This document shows, in pieces, positions 1 to 8,671 of a stretch of DNA of 31,663 bases. The notes under the pieces were generated by a model. It was not told where the DNA came from. It made no database searches and worked only from the letters and a program-made list of their open reading frames with translations. This DNA comes from Mucinivorans sp036654415 (GTDB taxonomy: Bacteria; Bacteroidota; Bacteroidia; Bacteroidales; Rikenellaceae): the NCBI GenBank assembly GCA_036654415.1, contig JAVVSB010000021.1:1-31663 (forward strand), written 5' to 3'. How positions within the stretch are numbered: the stretch's first letter is position 1; every line of letters starts with the position of its first letter. Position numbers and translations under genes: made by a program.

Positions 1-61
1 TCCACTAAAAATCCGAGAAAGTTCTTTGAAATGATTGAAATTTAATTTGTTACGAAGGTTT

Positions 62-91
62 TTTGAGTCAACGGATTTGAAATTAACTTTG
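62..91 (+). promoter_or_regulatory. Bacteroides-type promoter of the truncated IS4-like transposase
   Basis: A TTTG at 62-65 is followed after 18 bases by TAACTTTG at 84-91, which fits the TTTG / TAnnTTTG pattern of the Bacteroidota primary sigma factor. The ATG of the transposase fragment follows at 111. The promoter appears intact although the gene behind it is not, so it may still fire toward the cassette. Confidence 0.5.
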
Positions 92-110
92 CGGTCATAA
101 TCAGACCGTT

Positions 111-251
111 ATGAATAAAGACAAATACGTTTTCGCCCAATTAGTCGAGTTCCTAAACCGAAATAGTTTTAATTATCTTACCCGTAAATATCAGGAGGAC
201 AGATACATTAAGTCATTCACTTGTTGGTATCAACTAGTGACAAAGAAATAA
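111..251 (+). pseudogene. N-terminal fragment of an IS4-family (DUF4372-type) transposase
   Basis: A 46-codon reading frame starts MNKDKYVFAQLVEFLNR and continues through RYIKSFTCW. From memory, this matches the conserved N-terminus (DUF4372) of Bacteroidota IS4-type transposases, which run to roughly 380-400 residues. The match stops after residue 40-42 and the frame ends at a TAA at 249-251, so the DDE catalytic part is absent. The fragment reads toward the four-gene cassette at 476, and its own promoter is still visible at 62-91. It marks the left edge of the accessory region as a former mobile-element junction. The family call rests on remembered sequence, not on a search. Confidence 0.7.
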
Positions 252-475
252 AACTTTATCAATCTTTGATTACTAATTCACACTCTTTTATATTATTTCA
301 CTCTCCTTTTCTACTCACAAACTTGTTAAATAGACACACCACTAGCCTCTTTTGACATAGAAAAACCCCAGCTAAAGCTCCATAATATAATTTAGTAAAC
401 AAATTTTGAGAGTTTCTAGGGTTTTCTGATTATTTTTGATAAACTTGTAATAACATATAAATCCACTCTATTCCC
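252..475. other. AT-rich gap between the IS fragment and the cassette
   Basis: No reading frame of note and no RNA gene is visible. The stretch is very AT-rich and contains only the probable cassette promoter near its right end. No copy of the tRNA-Ser 3' end is present here, so there is no visible sign of tRNA-targeted integration on this side. Confidence 0.5.
404..438 (+). promoter_or_regulatory. Probable promoter of the four-gene cassette
   Basis: TATTTTTG at 431-438 fits the TAnnTTTG -7 element, with TTTTG at 404-408 as a -33 candidate. The spacing of 22 bases is slightly longer than ideal. A start around 445 would give a short AT-rich leader before the ATG at 476 or 482. No operator-like repeat is visible. 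Confidence 0.45.
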
Positions 476-1540
476 ATGCCAATGAAATCACTATTTTCTC
501 TGTTTGTTTGTTTTGTGACCTCGGCGATAGGTGTTTTTGCTCAGAGCCTTGAGATTCACCATATCAGCGTTGGGGCAGGCGATGCCTCGCTGATTGTACA
601 GCGCAACGTTGACTCCCTCCGTCGGCGCGTCGATGCCAAAGCTGGCGTGGGCGTTATTGTCGATATGGATCTGCTCAGATATGCGTTGGATAGTTGTATA
701 AATCTGGGAGGCACAATCTCCAAAGTAATTATGGTCGATATGGGGACGGCAAACGCACGCACGAGCATTCCAACTTACATAAAGGAGGTAGGTGTCACGA
801 AGCTCGACTACATTACCGTGTCCCACTACCACGAAGACCACATCGGCTGTGCGGCCAACATAATAAAGCCAGGCACCACAATATACGACCGTGGCACGGC
901 ATACCACCCCACCGGAGCTATCTACAACACATATCACAAAAAAGCACCCAACTCAACTACCGCTACCATAGGCACCGCGATAACGTTGACGCCAGTTTCC
1001 ACAGGTATTACGGAAAACATCGTGATGACCTGCGTGGCTGCCAACAAGAATGTGCAAGGGCTGGCGAAGGCAATAACCGAAGGCACAAGCGAGAATGATT
1101 ATGGTCTGGCTTGGTTGCTTACTTACGGAAAATTTCGCTATTTCACGGGGGGCGATATGGGCGGGGTAGATCACGCCCCATACGTGGATGTGGAATCGTC
1201 TGTGGCTAAGGCAGTGGGGCACGTTTGCGCTATGAAGATCAACCACCACGGCAGCCAACACAGCTCTAACCCGGCATTTCTCGACAGTTTGCGCCCAAAA
1301 TCGTGTGTTATCAGTTGCGGCACAAGGTACAGCCACCCTACTATGCAAGCTCTCGCAAATATAATGAGGGTCAATAGCGTGATTAATAAGACCCACCCAG
1401 GTTATGACTATATATATGTCATTCGGGACACGAATGTAGCCACACAAAGCGCATTTGTGACCCTCAAACATACGAACCATATAATGATGGGAGGTACAAA
1501 GCAACCTATCACTATTATACCCACAACGATATGCCACTAA
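476..1540 (+). CDS. Secreted ComEC-like metallo-beta-lactamase-fold hydrolase
   Basis: This is a predicted metal-dependent hydrolase exported from the cytoplasm. Residues 1-23 form a signal peptide ending VFAQ. The mature part opens with the ComEC/Rec2-type motif VGAGDASLI (32-40). It then shows the metal-binding signature HYHEDH (117-122), GGD with D227, INHHGS with H257-H258, and a late SH (H287). These are the positions expected of a complete MBL active site in ComEC C-terminal domains and free-standing relatives. The competence channel itself is absent, so this is not a DNA-uptake ComEC. Substrate is unknown; relatives include nucleases and phosphodiesterases. An internal ATG at 482 would give a start two residues shorter and is equally plausible. 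The 3' end overlaps the next gene by 10 bases, which argues for translational coupling in a four-gene operon. Confidence 0.8.
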   Translation: MPMKSLFSLFVCFVTSAIGVFAQSLEIHHISVGAGDASLIVQRNVDSLRRRVDAKAGVGVIVDMDLLRYALDSCINLGGTISKVIMVDMGTANARTSIPTYIKEVGVTKLDYITVSHYHEDHIGCAANIIKPGTTIYDRGTAYHPTGAIYNTYHKKAPNSTTATIGTAITLTPVSTGITENIVMTCVAANKNVQGLAKAITEGTSENDYGLAWLLTYGKFRYFTGGDMGGVDHAPYVDVESSVAKAVGHVCAMKINHHGSQHSSNPAFLDSLRPKSCVISCGTRYSHPTMQALANIMRVNSVINKTHPGYDYIYVIRDTNVATQSAFVTLKHTNHIMMGGTKQPITIIPTTICH

Positions 1541-2997
1541 CTATCACACAAACGGATAATATCATCGAAGTCGGTGGCTTTGTCACGAATGAAGGGGATA
1601 CCGAGGCCGTGGATAAGATTTTGCTGTGCGAACCTGCGATAACAACTGGCGCACGGTGGGTGGTGACCGGTACCGAAACATATCCCAGTGCGCCAATGTC
1701 GGAGGAAAATACCAATTTTGGTTTCGACTTACAATTTTTCTATGATCCTGATTTTATGTGCGACGAGTATCGCAACATTTTGAACAATGGTGAGAGATTT
1801 ACAGCGCAGACCTACTTAGGGTTGGTTCAGGTTGTTTGTTACTATATAAATAACGAGCCGCCATTACTTGTAAGGCCCGATTATGATTCGATAATCTACG
1901 ACGACAATTTGGAGAATCAAGAACTGCCTGACAACCTGGATTTTCCTGACGGTTGTTACATAAACACTGTTTCGCTGATAGACGACAAGAGCAACACGAC
2001 CCCTTATTATGCTTGCAACGAGCTACGCCACAATCCCCGTGTGAATATGATGCAACTTACGCAATACCCCCAAACGTATGGCGGTTTGGTGATGGGAGAC
2101 GTTGCGGCTCGTGGGGCGGATATTTATTGCTGTGCCACGATTACGCAAAGCCTAACCTTACATCCCAAATTTCGCACACAGGACCAAGAGGGACTACGAG
2201 GGCTTGCCTTGGCTGATATGGTTAGAACGTGCCATGAGCCCCCCTCAGAGGTGTTTAAGCTGCCAGGGCAGTGTTTGATTTCTGATTTTATATATGAGTT
2301 GGCTCCAAAACCAACTGGTGGCGAGGCGTATAAATCAGACGATACGATATATAGGCAGAGAAGAATGATGGTCGAACACGAAGATCCGCCAAGGATAAAT
2401 ATATGGCAGTGTATGATATTCGCAAATGTATTTCTGTCTGGCAAGATGATTGTTTCGTGGGAATTAGTGGAGAGCATCGAGAATATAAAGCTTGTAACCG
2501 CTATCCAGCGGCCCGCCAGCGAAGAAGAAAATGCGTGGAAAGTGAGTATGCTGGCGGTTATTTCTGCGGATTCTCTAGATAAATTTGTGGTGTTGGAACC
2601 ACCCAACAACGACCCCACCAATACCGAGACACAGGATTATCTGATATGGACGGAAGATTCCCAGTGCTGGTTTTCGGCGGTTGGTGATGTCGAGGCACAT
2701 ATCCAGCGGCAATACGTTGAAATGCTGGTGGCATACTCCTGCGCCCCGAATATGACGCCAAACAAGTTGCCGACGGAATACAAATACAAAATATACACCT
2801 ACCCAGTGGCTGTATGCCCCGAAACCGGAGAGTATCACATACTGCACGACGGAATCTACATCGAAGCATATAAGCTTCACGACACAACAGCAGGAACGCT
2901 GACTAACGTACAAATCAACTGCGAACTAGCAACGGCCGACGTTTATGAACTGAATAATCAATATATCAGAATTTTTATGGAGCGCAATAAAGAGTAG
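1531..2997 (+). CDS. Unrecognised 488-residue cassette protein
   Basis: I do not recognise this family. The protein has no signal peptide and no membrane helix. It looks beta-rich and acidic, with many Asn, Asp, Tyr and Cys residues, including a CC pair at 200-201, which suggests a reducing cytoplasmic location. A Gly-rich segment near 184-197 (GGLVMGDVAARGAD) stands out but matches no motif I know. The ATG lies inside the end of the MBL gene (ATGCCACTAA), and the giant third gene begins 15 bases after its stop. It is therefore almost certainly co-expressed with both. A structural partner, chaperone or adaptor of the giant protein is possible, but that is guesswork from position only. Confidence 0.7.
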   Translation: MPLTITQTDNIIEVGGFVTNEGDTEAVDKILLCEPAITTGARWVVTGTETYPSAPMSEENTNFGFDLQFFYDPDFMCDEYRNILNNGERFTAQTYLGLVQVVCYYINNEPPLLVRPDYDSIIYDDNLENQELPDNLDFPDGCYINTVSLIDDKSNTTPYYACNELRHNPRVNMMQLTQYPQTYGGLVMGDVAARGADIYCCATITQSLTLHPKFRTQDQEGLRGLALADMVRTCHEPPSEVFKLPGQCLISDFIYELAPKPTGGEAYKSDDTIYRQRRMMVEHEDPPRINIWQCMIFANVFLSGKMIVSWELVESIENIKLVTAIQRPASEEENAWKVSMLAVISADSLDKFVVLEPPNNDPTNTETQDYLIWTEDSQCWFSAVGDVEAHIQRQYVEMLVAYSCAPNMTPNKLPTEYKYKIYTYPVAVCPETGEYHILHDGIYIEAYKLHDTTAGTLTNVQINCELATADVYELNNQYIRIFMERNKE

Positions 2998-3012
2998 TTA
3001 AAAAATAGTACA

Positions 3013-6000
3013 ATGGTCGAAAAACCCCTTGCAACTCTTATCGAGCTTGAGAACTCACTTGCCAAACTACTTGACGAGAAGGACGCATTTGCACTCGGAA
3101 CTACTATTGCCATATCTGCCTTAGGATATGGTTGTGCTGAGTTTGTGGCGCACGAACTGCTGTTGCGACGTAGCATCGAGGCTCTGCCACGCCTTACGCT
3201 CGAAGGTAAAATCGGAGAGCAAAAAGCAACGCTTACAGTACCCCGACTGACAGAAATGATGTGGCGGCTGGAGCTGGAGAAGCGTAACGGTGCTACGTTT
3301 TCTGAAATTTTGGCGCAAGCAGGGATTACGGAACATTCGCAATATTTTCCAGCCTCAATTCTGAGCTTTGTGGCGTTAGATATTCAGAATCAGCGTGTGG
3401 AGTTCAACCGTAACGGTACCAAAACATGTATCCATATAGCGTTCAAACCCAGTGGTAATGCGCATTGGGTGGTGATTCCAAATATGATTTCGATGAGCGA
3501 TCCGACTTTTCGACTTAGTGTCACGCACGGCACCAACAGTCAAAATAAGCGTTCTACGATGATAAAGATGAGCGTTGGTGGGCGCATCACGGTGGGCGAA
3601 ATTCTGGCGGAGGTTGAGGTCACTATGGGTGTGCAGCGTCCGTGGTTACTGACTTTCAAGAGTGACACGCTGACCATCGGAGAGTTGGCGAATATGGTTT
3701 TCGGTGGACGGAAAAGTGATATTACTGACAAAATGCCGAGTGGTTTACTTCCAGTGGATACCGACTTGGCGTTAAAATCTGCGGACCTTACTATCGACTC
3801 TCAAACGCCTGCGGTGACAAACGTAGGCTTCGCAATTGCGCAGGTGGGGCGCTGGGAGGTACTGCCGAGCGTTACGATTTACGACTGGGAACTACTAATG
3901 GTCGTAACTATCGGAACCTCAAATAGCTACTGTGGCACGTTGCGAGGGTGGTTGGACCTGGGTGATAATGTAAAATTGGAGGCGTATATACCCCTTCCGA
4001 TGTCGAGTGGTGCGTGCGTTGTGGGGCTACGAAAGGGTACGGTGACTCACTTTTCGGGACTTGGAGCGATGGTTCAGGCGGTCACGGGCGACGCTATTAC
4101 GGCACTTCCCACGGGGCTTGCCACTTTTGGGGCGTGCGATATTACGAAGCTTACTTTCAGCATCGACATCAAACAGCGCAAGGTCACAGTGATTAATTTT
4201 GCGATGCACTCCACGGCGAAATGGGTTGTGGCGACGGACTATTTGGAATTTGCGAATGTGACAACCAATTTACATATCACAAATAGTGCAGGGCTAGTGA
4301 CTACGGGCTCTGTGGGGGCTACTATTGAGATTCTGGGACAGCCTATTAGAGTTGTCGCTTTGCGGGGACTGGCAACAATGCCGTGGCGCTTTGTGCTAGA
4401 TTTACCGTGCCCACTCCATATCCCTGGAATTGGAGATTTAGCTTCGTGGGCACTACCCGAACAGTTTGTTGCAAAACTGCCGAGCACAGTAATGCCGTTT
4501 GCAAGCGGACTGGACCTTACGGCAATGCAAGTGAGTATGAATGCTTCCACGGGGAAGCTCGAAAAACTGACTTTCGATATCCAAAACAGTGCGCCGTGGG
4601 TCATCATAGAGCGATATTTGATACTGCAAAAAGTGCATGTAGCTGGTGAGGTAACAGATTTCACAACGGTCAAAAAGCTCAACCTTTTAATTGTTGCTCG
4701 TCTGGCGGTGGGCGAGGCGGTAATACTTTTTAGCACCACGCATCGCCCTGATAAACCGTGGATTTTGGAAGCGACACTGGAAAACACCATCGCTTTTGAC
4801 TTTTCAAAGCTGCTGGCAAAGATGAATCTCATCGACCAGTTCGCTACCCCCGCAGGCCTTGCTCTGCCTTCGTTGACGATAAATTCCATATCAGGGGAGG
4901 CGATTCCTGCCGAAAAGCGTTTTAAATTCGCAGGTGACATATCGCTGACCTCCAATATTACGATTTTGGGGTTGGAATTTAGGATGGTAAATTTGGTAGC
5001 AAAAATAGATATCGAGGGGGATGAGAAAAAGCGTGTTGAACTGGCGGCGCAACTCGTTTTCGACACTTGGAAGATTCAGGGAGCTGTGGCGTTTGGCACT
5101 GTCGATACGCCAACTGTTTTTCGTGGTTCGTTGCTCTCGGATATGACTCTTTTGAGCATCACCAACACCTTGTCACCCAATACATTAACCACACTAGTGC
5201 CGACCGATATAAAACCTACGACCTACCACAGTGGCGCCATCGCACGGTTTGACAAAACGGCAAACAATATAGCGTTCGTGAGTAAGATAGACGGGATTGG
5301 AGCTGCATTTTTTTACGCCACCACTTTGCCTACAGCACCCGTATATCTGGGGTATATTGCTAGCTTTGCGCTGGAAAGTAATTTCCGTTTCACTAATCTT
5401 TTTGCTGGTTTGAGTTCGGTTGACGAGGTGATAAAGGTTGAGCGCGCTTCGATTTTGATAAGCTCCTACGTGGCTCAGAAGGCTGAGATAAGCGTTGTGC
5501 TCGACGATTTGATAGCATGGGACGGTAACCCTCTGGGGCTCGTGAGTCCGCTCAATGACGCCGCATTGGTACCGACTGCCCGTATCGCACGTGGCACCTG
5601 TATATATGCTCGAATGAGTTTCGGCGGCTGGATAGCAACCCTTTTGGGGCAAATCACAGACGTCGAGCAGAAGTCCACCCTATCGCTGTACGCCAGCATT
5701 CCACACGAATCTGGCAAGACGGAGTTCATCGCCACGCTCCCTGCGATATCCATAGCTAGTGGCATGGTTGCAATGTCGGCAGGGACGACGCTCCAATATA
5801 CCTACTCTACAACAGAGCAAAAATTCGCAATCAACGGCATAATATCACTCACGGTCTTTGGGAAAAAATACACTTTTGACAGCCATTTGATGGTGGACAA
5901 TGTGGTCGCAATTTTCTCGGCACAACTCAAAAACGTAGATACTATAAAGGTTTTTCCCGATATTCTGCCCTCGTTTTTCGAGTTAAAAGAATTTTCTTTG

Positions 6001-8661
6001 GGCGGAGGCTATCATTTTGCCACGGCGACGACGGCGAAACACCTGGAGTTGATACTTGCAGGTCGTGTGCGGCTTGGGGGTATGGATATCTCGGCAGCAC
6101 TGCACACGGTTGGTGGTAACCCCATTTTTGCCTATGCGAAATTAGAACAAAGTTTGACGTTTAGTTCGATTATAAATGACATTGTGGGCACTGGTTTAGC
6201 TTGGCCCGACTCAATTTTTGACCTCACGTTACGTGCCGACACCACTGCTCGCCGCACGATGATTTACTATTACAATCCGCCCGAAGGTTTTAATTCAGCT
6301 CAACTAACGGTGCCACAATGTGTTACCCTAGTTGAAGGCTATAACATTGAGGCAGCCATCGACCTTACTTTCGTTGCCACGGTGAGCTTCAGCATGCTGG
6401 TCAACGTTCAGAAAAATAGCGGAGTGATGGCCTCGGTACGGCTCGAAAATCCGATAAATCTATTTATTGTGGAGCTGGCGTCGACATCGGATGCGGGGGG
6501 CAAAAAGTACCTGCATGGTCCAGAATTTTACCTCAATTCGGTCAACAAGATTCTGACCTTTGGTATGCGCACAGGCTTGAATTTCTTGGGATATGGCTTC
6601 GGAACGGCCGATATCTCGGTGGGCAAAACCAAGGCGACGGACGGCAAACAGGAGATGCTTCTGACGGCCAAAACCGAGACTAAGGATGTTCCATTTTTTG
6701 GCTCTCTGGCTCTCAATTTTAGCTACACGCCTAGTCGTGGATTGCGGTTGGACGGTTTACCGGCGGTGGTGAATTTTGCGGAAAAGGTAATCGATTTCGC
6801 CAAAACGCTAAAAGCTATCATCGAGGCGGCGAAATGTTCAGGGGACGACGTGTGCGGAAAGTTGGTGGATGGAATTTTTGACAAGATTTTATATGTCGAT
6901 AATTTCAAATTAGAGCCTGGTTTCGACTGCTCGGTAAATGAGACCAAGGTTTACTTGACCCTCAACGGGCACTACATTGTTCACTCGATGGATTTCGAGA
7001 TTTGTGATTTGAAATTCAACAATATTGTGCGCATTGGGCTTGGTACGAACAGCAGTTTTGACGACATAGGAGGACTAGTTAAAGAGGCATTGGGGGATAT
7101 TGCAGAATCGCTTGTGAGAGCTATTCTGGACAATGCCGAGGCGTGCGCTAAGATGCTGGTGCTGAATCTCGGCAAGGAGGCAGCGAGAGCTGCCGCTTAT
7201 CTGCTTTGCATGGGGTTAATCAAGGAAATTACCTCTAAAGCGGTCGCTGCGGGTGCTGCTGCGGCTGCCGTAGGTGGTGGTGCTGCTGGTGTTGCTACAC
7301 TCATCTCAGTCATCAGAGGCGGAGGTGGAGAAGGTGGTGGAGGTGAAACGCCGAAAGAGCCAGCCACACCAGTGATTAATGGTAAATTGGAACTAGCTGA
7401 TAACAAGCTAGTTATCAAATGGCACGGAGCGCGATACGCCGCAAAATATGACGTGCAATTTCTGACCCCATCATCGGTTGTGATAGCTCAATTTAGCGAT
7501 TTGGAGCTTGGCACTTTACAGGCCTCTACAGTACCTCCTAACCCAATGGGAGAGGGAATTTACAAGGCACAGGTGTGCAGCGTACGTGGGGATAAAAAGT
7601 CCGTTTGGGCTTCCTCAACGCTCGAAAAACTTGCAACGCCAAGCGTTACAATCTCTCTCGACAATGCGTCGGGATTGATTTCGTGTGTTAGCTCTCCAGA
7701 GGCGACGGGTGCAACATATCATTTCAAGCTAAAAAACGAGGCTGGGACTGAACTATTCACCAGCGATGTAACGACCCCAACCCTCGTCGTTAATCTATCG
7801 GAGTTGCGTGGTGATATCAAGAATGTGCACGTGTATCTCCACATTTCCAAACCAGGTGGCGTTTCTAGCGATATTGTACGTTCCGAGAGTGCGATAAATC
7901 CACCTCCACCACCACCCCCTCCCGTACCTCACGACAAGCCGGTCACCATTGGTGTTCCTATGCGCAAGGGTGCGTACTTAGTGATACCGTGGAGCACAAA
8001 AAATCTAGCGATAAATCAACGAATAGAGCTCGAAATCGTCACCAACGGAGTAGCTCTTGTACTTCAACCAGCGATACAGTATTCCTACGGGAAGGCTCGC
8101 ATTGCCTTGTGCGACTTGGTCTCTGGGCGACCGTACCAGTTCCGAGCACACACCGTATACGCCCGTCACAGCGAGTTGCTGTTTTACTCCCCTGAGCAGT
8201 TGGACGATGAGTTATGGACAATCAGCGATACCACCAATAACAACTGGCTCAAGCAGCGTTGTCCATCGGTGCGCTTAGCCGACGGCCTAGTGTGGCGTAA
8301 GTGGTCCCAGATTATAGACATCGCATCGCAGGGTTATGGGGCTGACCAACTGACTCCGCCGCCAACGTTCGACACGTCAGTTAGGATTTTGAATTTGCAC
8401 GAGACATTTTTTCTGCACTTGGAACTGTGGAATGCAAGCTACAGCGTGCTATCTAAGACGACATGTATGTCAGCCGCAGCGGGTCTATTGTCAACCTCTC
8501 TGGTCAACTGTCCGACCTCTCCACGGTACGTCTATATTGAGTTGGCGGCCGTTATGGACGCCTCGTTCGCAGAGGCCTCGGCAGTGATAAAACTGAGCGA
8601 CAGTGCCACTGTAAATGAGAACAGCGAGTGGTCGGACCTCTCGCAAATAATAACAATTTAA
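3013..8661 (+). CDS. Giant 1882-residue repetitive beta protein with FN3-like C-terminus
   Basis: The reading frame is intact over 5.6 kb. Residues 1-110 look mixed helical. From about 110 to at least 605 the chain consists of units near 125 residues, each marked by a Trp in a W[VE][VI][IL]-like context (W152, W281, W404, W529) and a second PW or RGW Trp (W211, W313, W458, W583). Similar but degenerate beta-rich sequence continues to about 1290. A helical part (1300-1400) leads into an Ala/Gly-rich hydrophobic helix (1410-1435) and a GGGGEGGGGE linker (from 1436). Two fibronectin-III-like domains (about 1450-1625), a run of eight prolines (1630-1637) and a beta-rich end domain follow. There is no signal peptide and no T9SS sorting domain. 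Length and repeat style recall proteins filed under DUF6603, which I cannot verify. Function is unknown: scaffold, adhesin or effector are all possible. Confidence 0.75.
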   Translation: MVEKPLATLIELENSLAKLLDEKDAFALGTTIAISALGYGCAEFVAHELLLRRSIEALPRLTLEGKIGEQKATLTVPRLTEMMWRLELEKRNGATFSEILAQAGITEHSQYFPASILSFVALDIQNQRVEFNRNGTKTCIHIAFKPSGNAHWVVIPNMISMSDPTFRLSVTHGTNSQNKRSTMIKMSVGGRITVGEILAEVEVTMGVQRPWLLTFKSDTLTIGELANMVFGGRKSDITDKMPSGLLPVDTDLALKSADLTIDSQTPAVTNVGFAIAQVGRWEVLPSVTIYDWELLMVVTIGTSNSYCGTLRGWLDLGDNVKLEAYIPLPMSSGACVVGLRKGTVTHFSGLGAMVQAVTGDAITALPTGLATFGACDITKLTFSIDIKQRKVTVINFAMHSTAKWVVATDYLEFANVTTNLHITNSAGLVTTGSVGATIEILGQPIRVVALRGLATMPWRFVLDLPCPLHIPGIGDLASWALPEQFVAKLPSTVMPFASGLDLTAMQVSMNASTGKLEKLTFDIQNSAPWVIIERYLILQKVHVAGEVTDFTTVKKLNLLIVARLAVGEAVILFSTTHRPDKPWILEATLENTIAFDFSKLLAKMNLIDQFATPAGLALPSLTINSISGEAIPAEKRFKFAGDISLTSNITILGLEFRMVNLVAKIDIEGDEKKRVELAAQLVFDTWKIQGAVAFGTVDTPTVFRGSLLSDMTLLSITNTLSPNTLTTLVPTDIKPTTYHSGAIARFDKTANNIAFVSKIDGIGAAFFYATTLPTAPVYLGYIASFALESNFRFTNLFAGLSSVDEVIKVERASILISSYVAQKAEISVVLDDLIAWDGNPLGLVSPLNDAALVPTARIARGTCIYARMSFGGWIATLLGQITDVEQKSTLSLYASIPHESGKTEFIATLPAISIASGMVAMSAGTTLQYTYSTTEQKFAINGIISLTVFGKKYTFDSHLMVDNVVAIFSAQLKNVDTIKVFPDILPSFFELKEFSLGGGYHFATATTAKHLELILAGRVRLGGMDISAALHTVGGNPIFAYAKLEQSLTFSSIINDIVGTGLAWPDSIFDLTLRADTTARRTMIYYYNPPEGFNSAQLTVPQCVTLVEGYNIEAAIDLTFVATVSFSMLVNVQKNSGVMASVRLENPINLFIVELASTSDAGGKKYLHGPEFYLNSVNKILTFGMRTGLNFLGYGFGTADISVGKTKATDGKQEMLLTAKTETKDVPFFGSLALNFSYTPSRGLRLDGLPAVVNFAEKVIDFAKTLKAIIEAAKCSGDDVCGKLVDGIFDKILYVDNFKLEPGFDCSVNETKVYLTLNGHYIVHSMDFEICDLKFNNIVRIGLGTNSSFDDIGGLVKEALGDIAESLVRAILDNAEACAKMLVLNLGKEAARAAAYLLCMGLIKEITSKAVAAGAAAAAVGGGAAGVATLISVIRGGGGEGGGGETPKEPATPVINGKLELADNKLVIKWHGARYAAKYDVQFLTPSSVVIAQFSDLELGTLQASTVPPNPMGEGIYKAQVCSVRGDKKSVWASSTLEKLATPSVTISLDNASGLISCVSSPEATGATYHFKLKNEAGTELFTSDVTTPTLVVNLSELRGDIKNVHVYLHISKPGGVSSDIVRSESAINPPPPPPPPVPHDKPVTIGVPMRKGAYLVIPWSTKNLAINQRIELEIVTNGVALVLQPAIQYSYGKARIALCDLVSGRPYQFRAHTVYARHSELLFYSPEQLDDELWTISDTTNNNWLKQRCPSVRLADGLVWRKWSQIIDIASQGYGADQLTPPPTFDTSVRILNLHETFFLHLELWNASYSVLSKTTCMSAAAGLLSTSLVNCPTSPRYVYIELAAVMDASFAEASAVIKLSDSATVNENSEWSDLSQIITI
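3400..4830 (+). repeat. Protein-level tandem repeat, about 125 residues per unit
   Basis: Within the giant gene, Trp codons at 3466, 3853, 4222 and 4597 recur every 369-387 bases. Each sits in the same context: a beta strand with a charged turn, an FxI strand, W plus hydrophobics, and a strand ending in VT or IT. A second set at 3643, 3949, 4384 and 4759 follows each first Trp by 96-180 bases. At DNA level the copies have diverged too far to recombine easily, so the duplication is old and the fold is under selection. Confidence 0.55.
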
Positions 8662-8671
8662 AAAAAACATT

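Noticed and set aside
1..475. tRNA-targeted island with a duplicated tRNA-Ser 3' end
   Set aside because: No copy of the tRNA 3' end is found left of the cassette and there is no integrase gene, so the tRNA neighbour is not evidence of site-specific integration within this window.
7807..7815. RGD tripeptide in the giant protein as an integrin-binding motif
   Set aside because: A three-residue match is expected by chance in 1882 residues, and the protein has no export signal.
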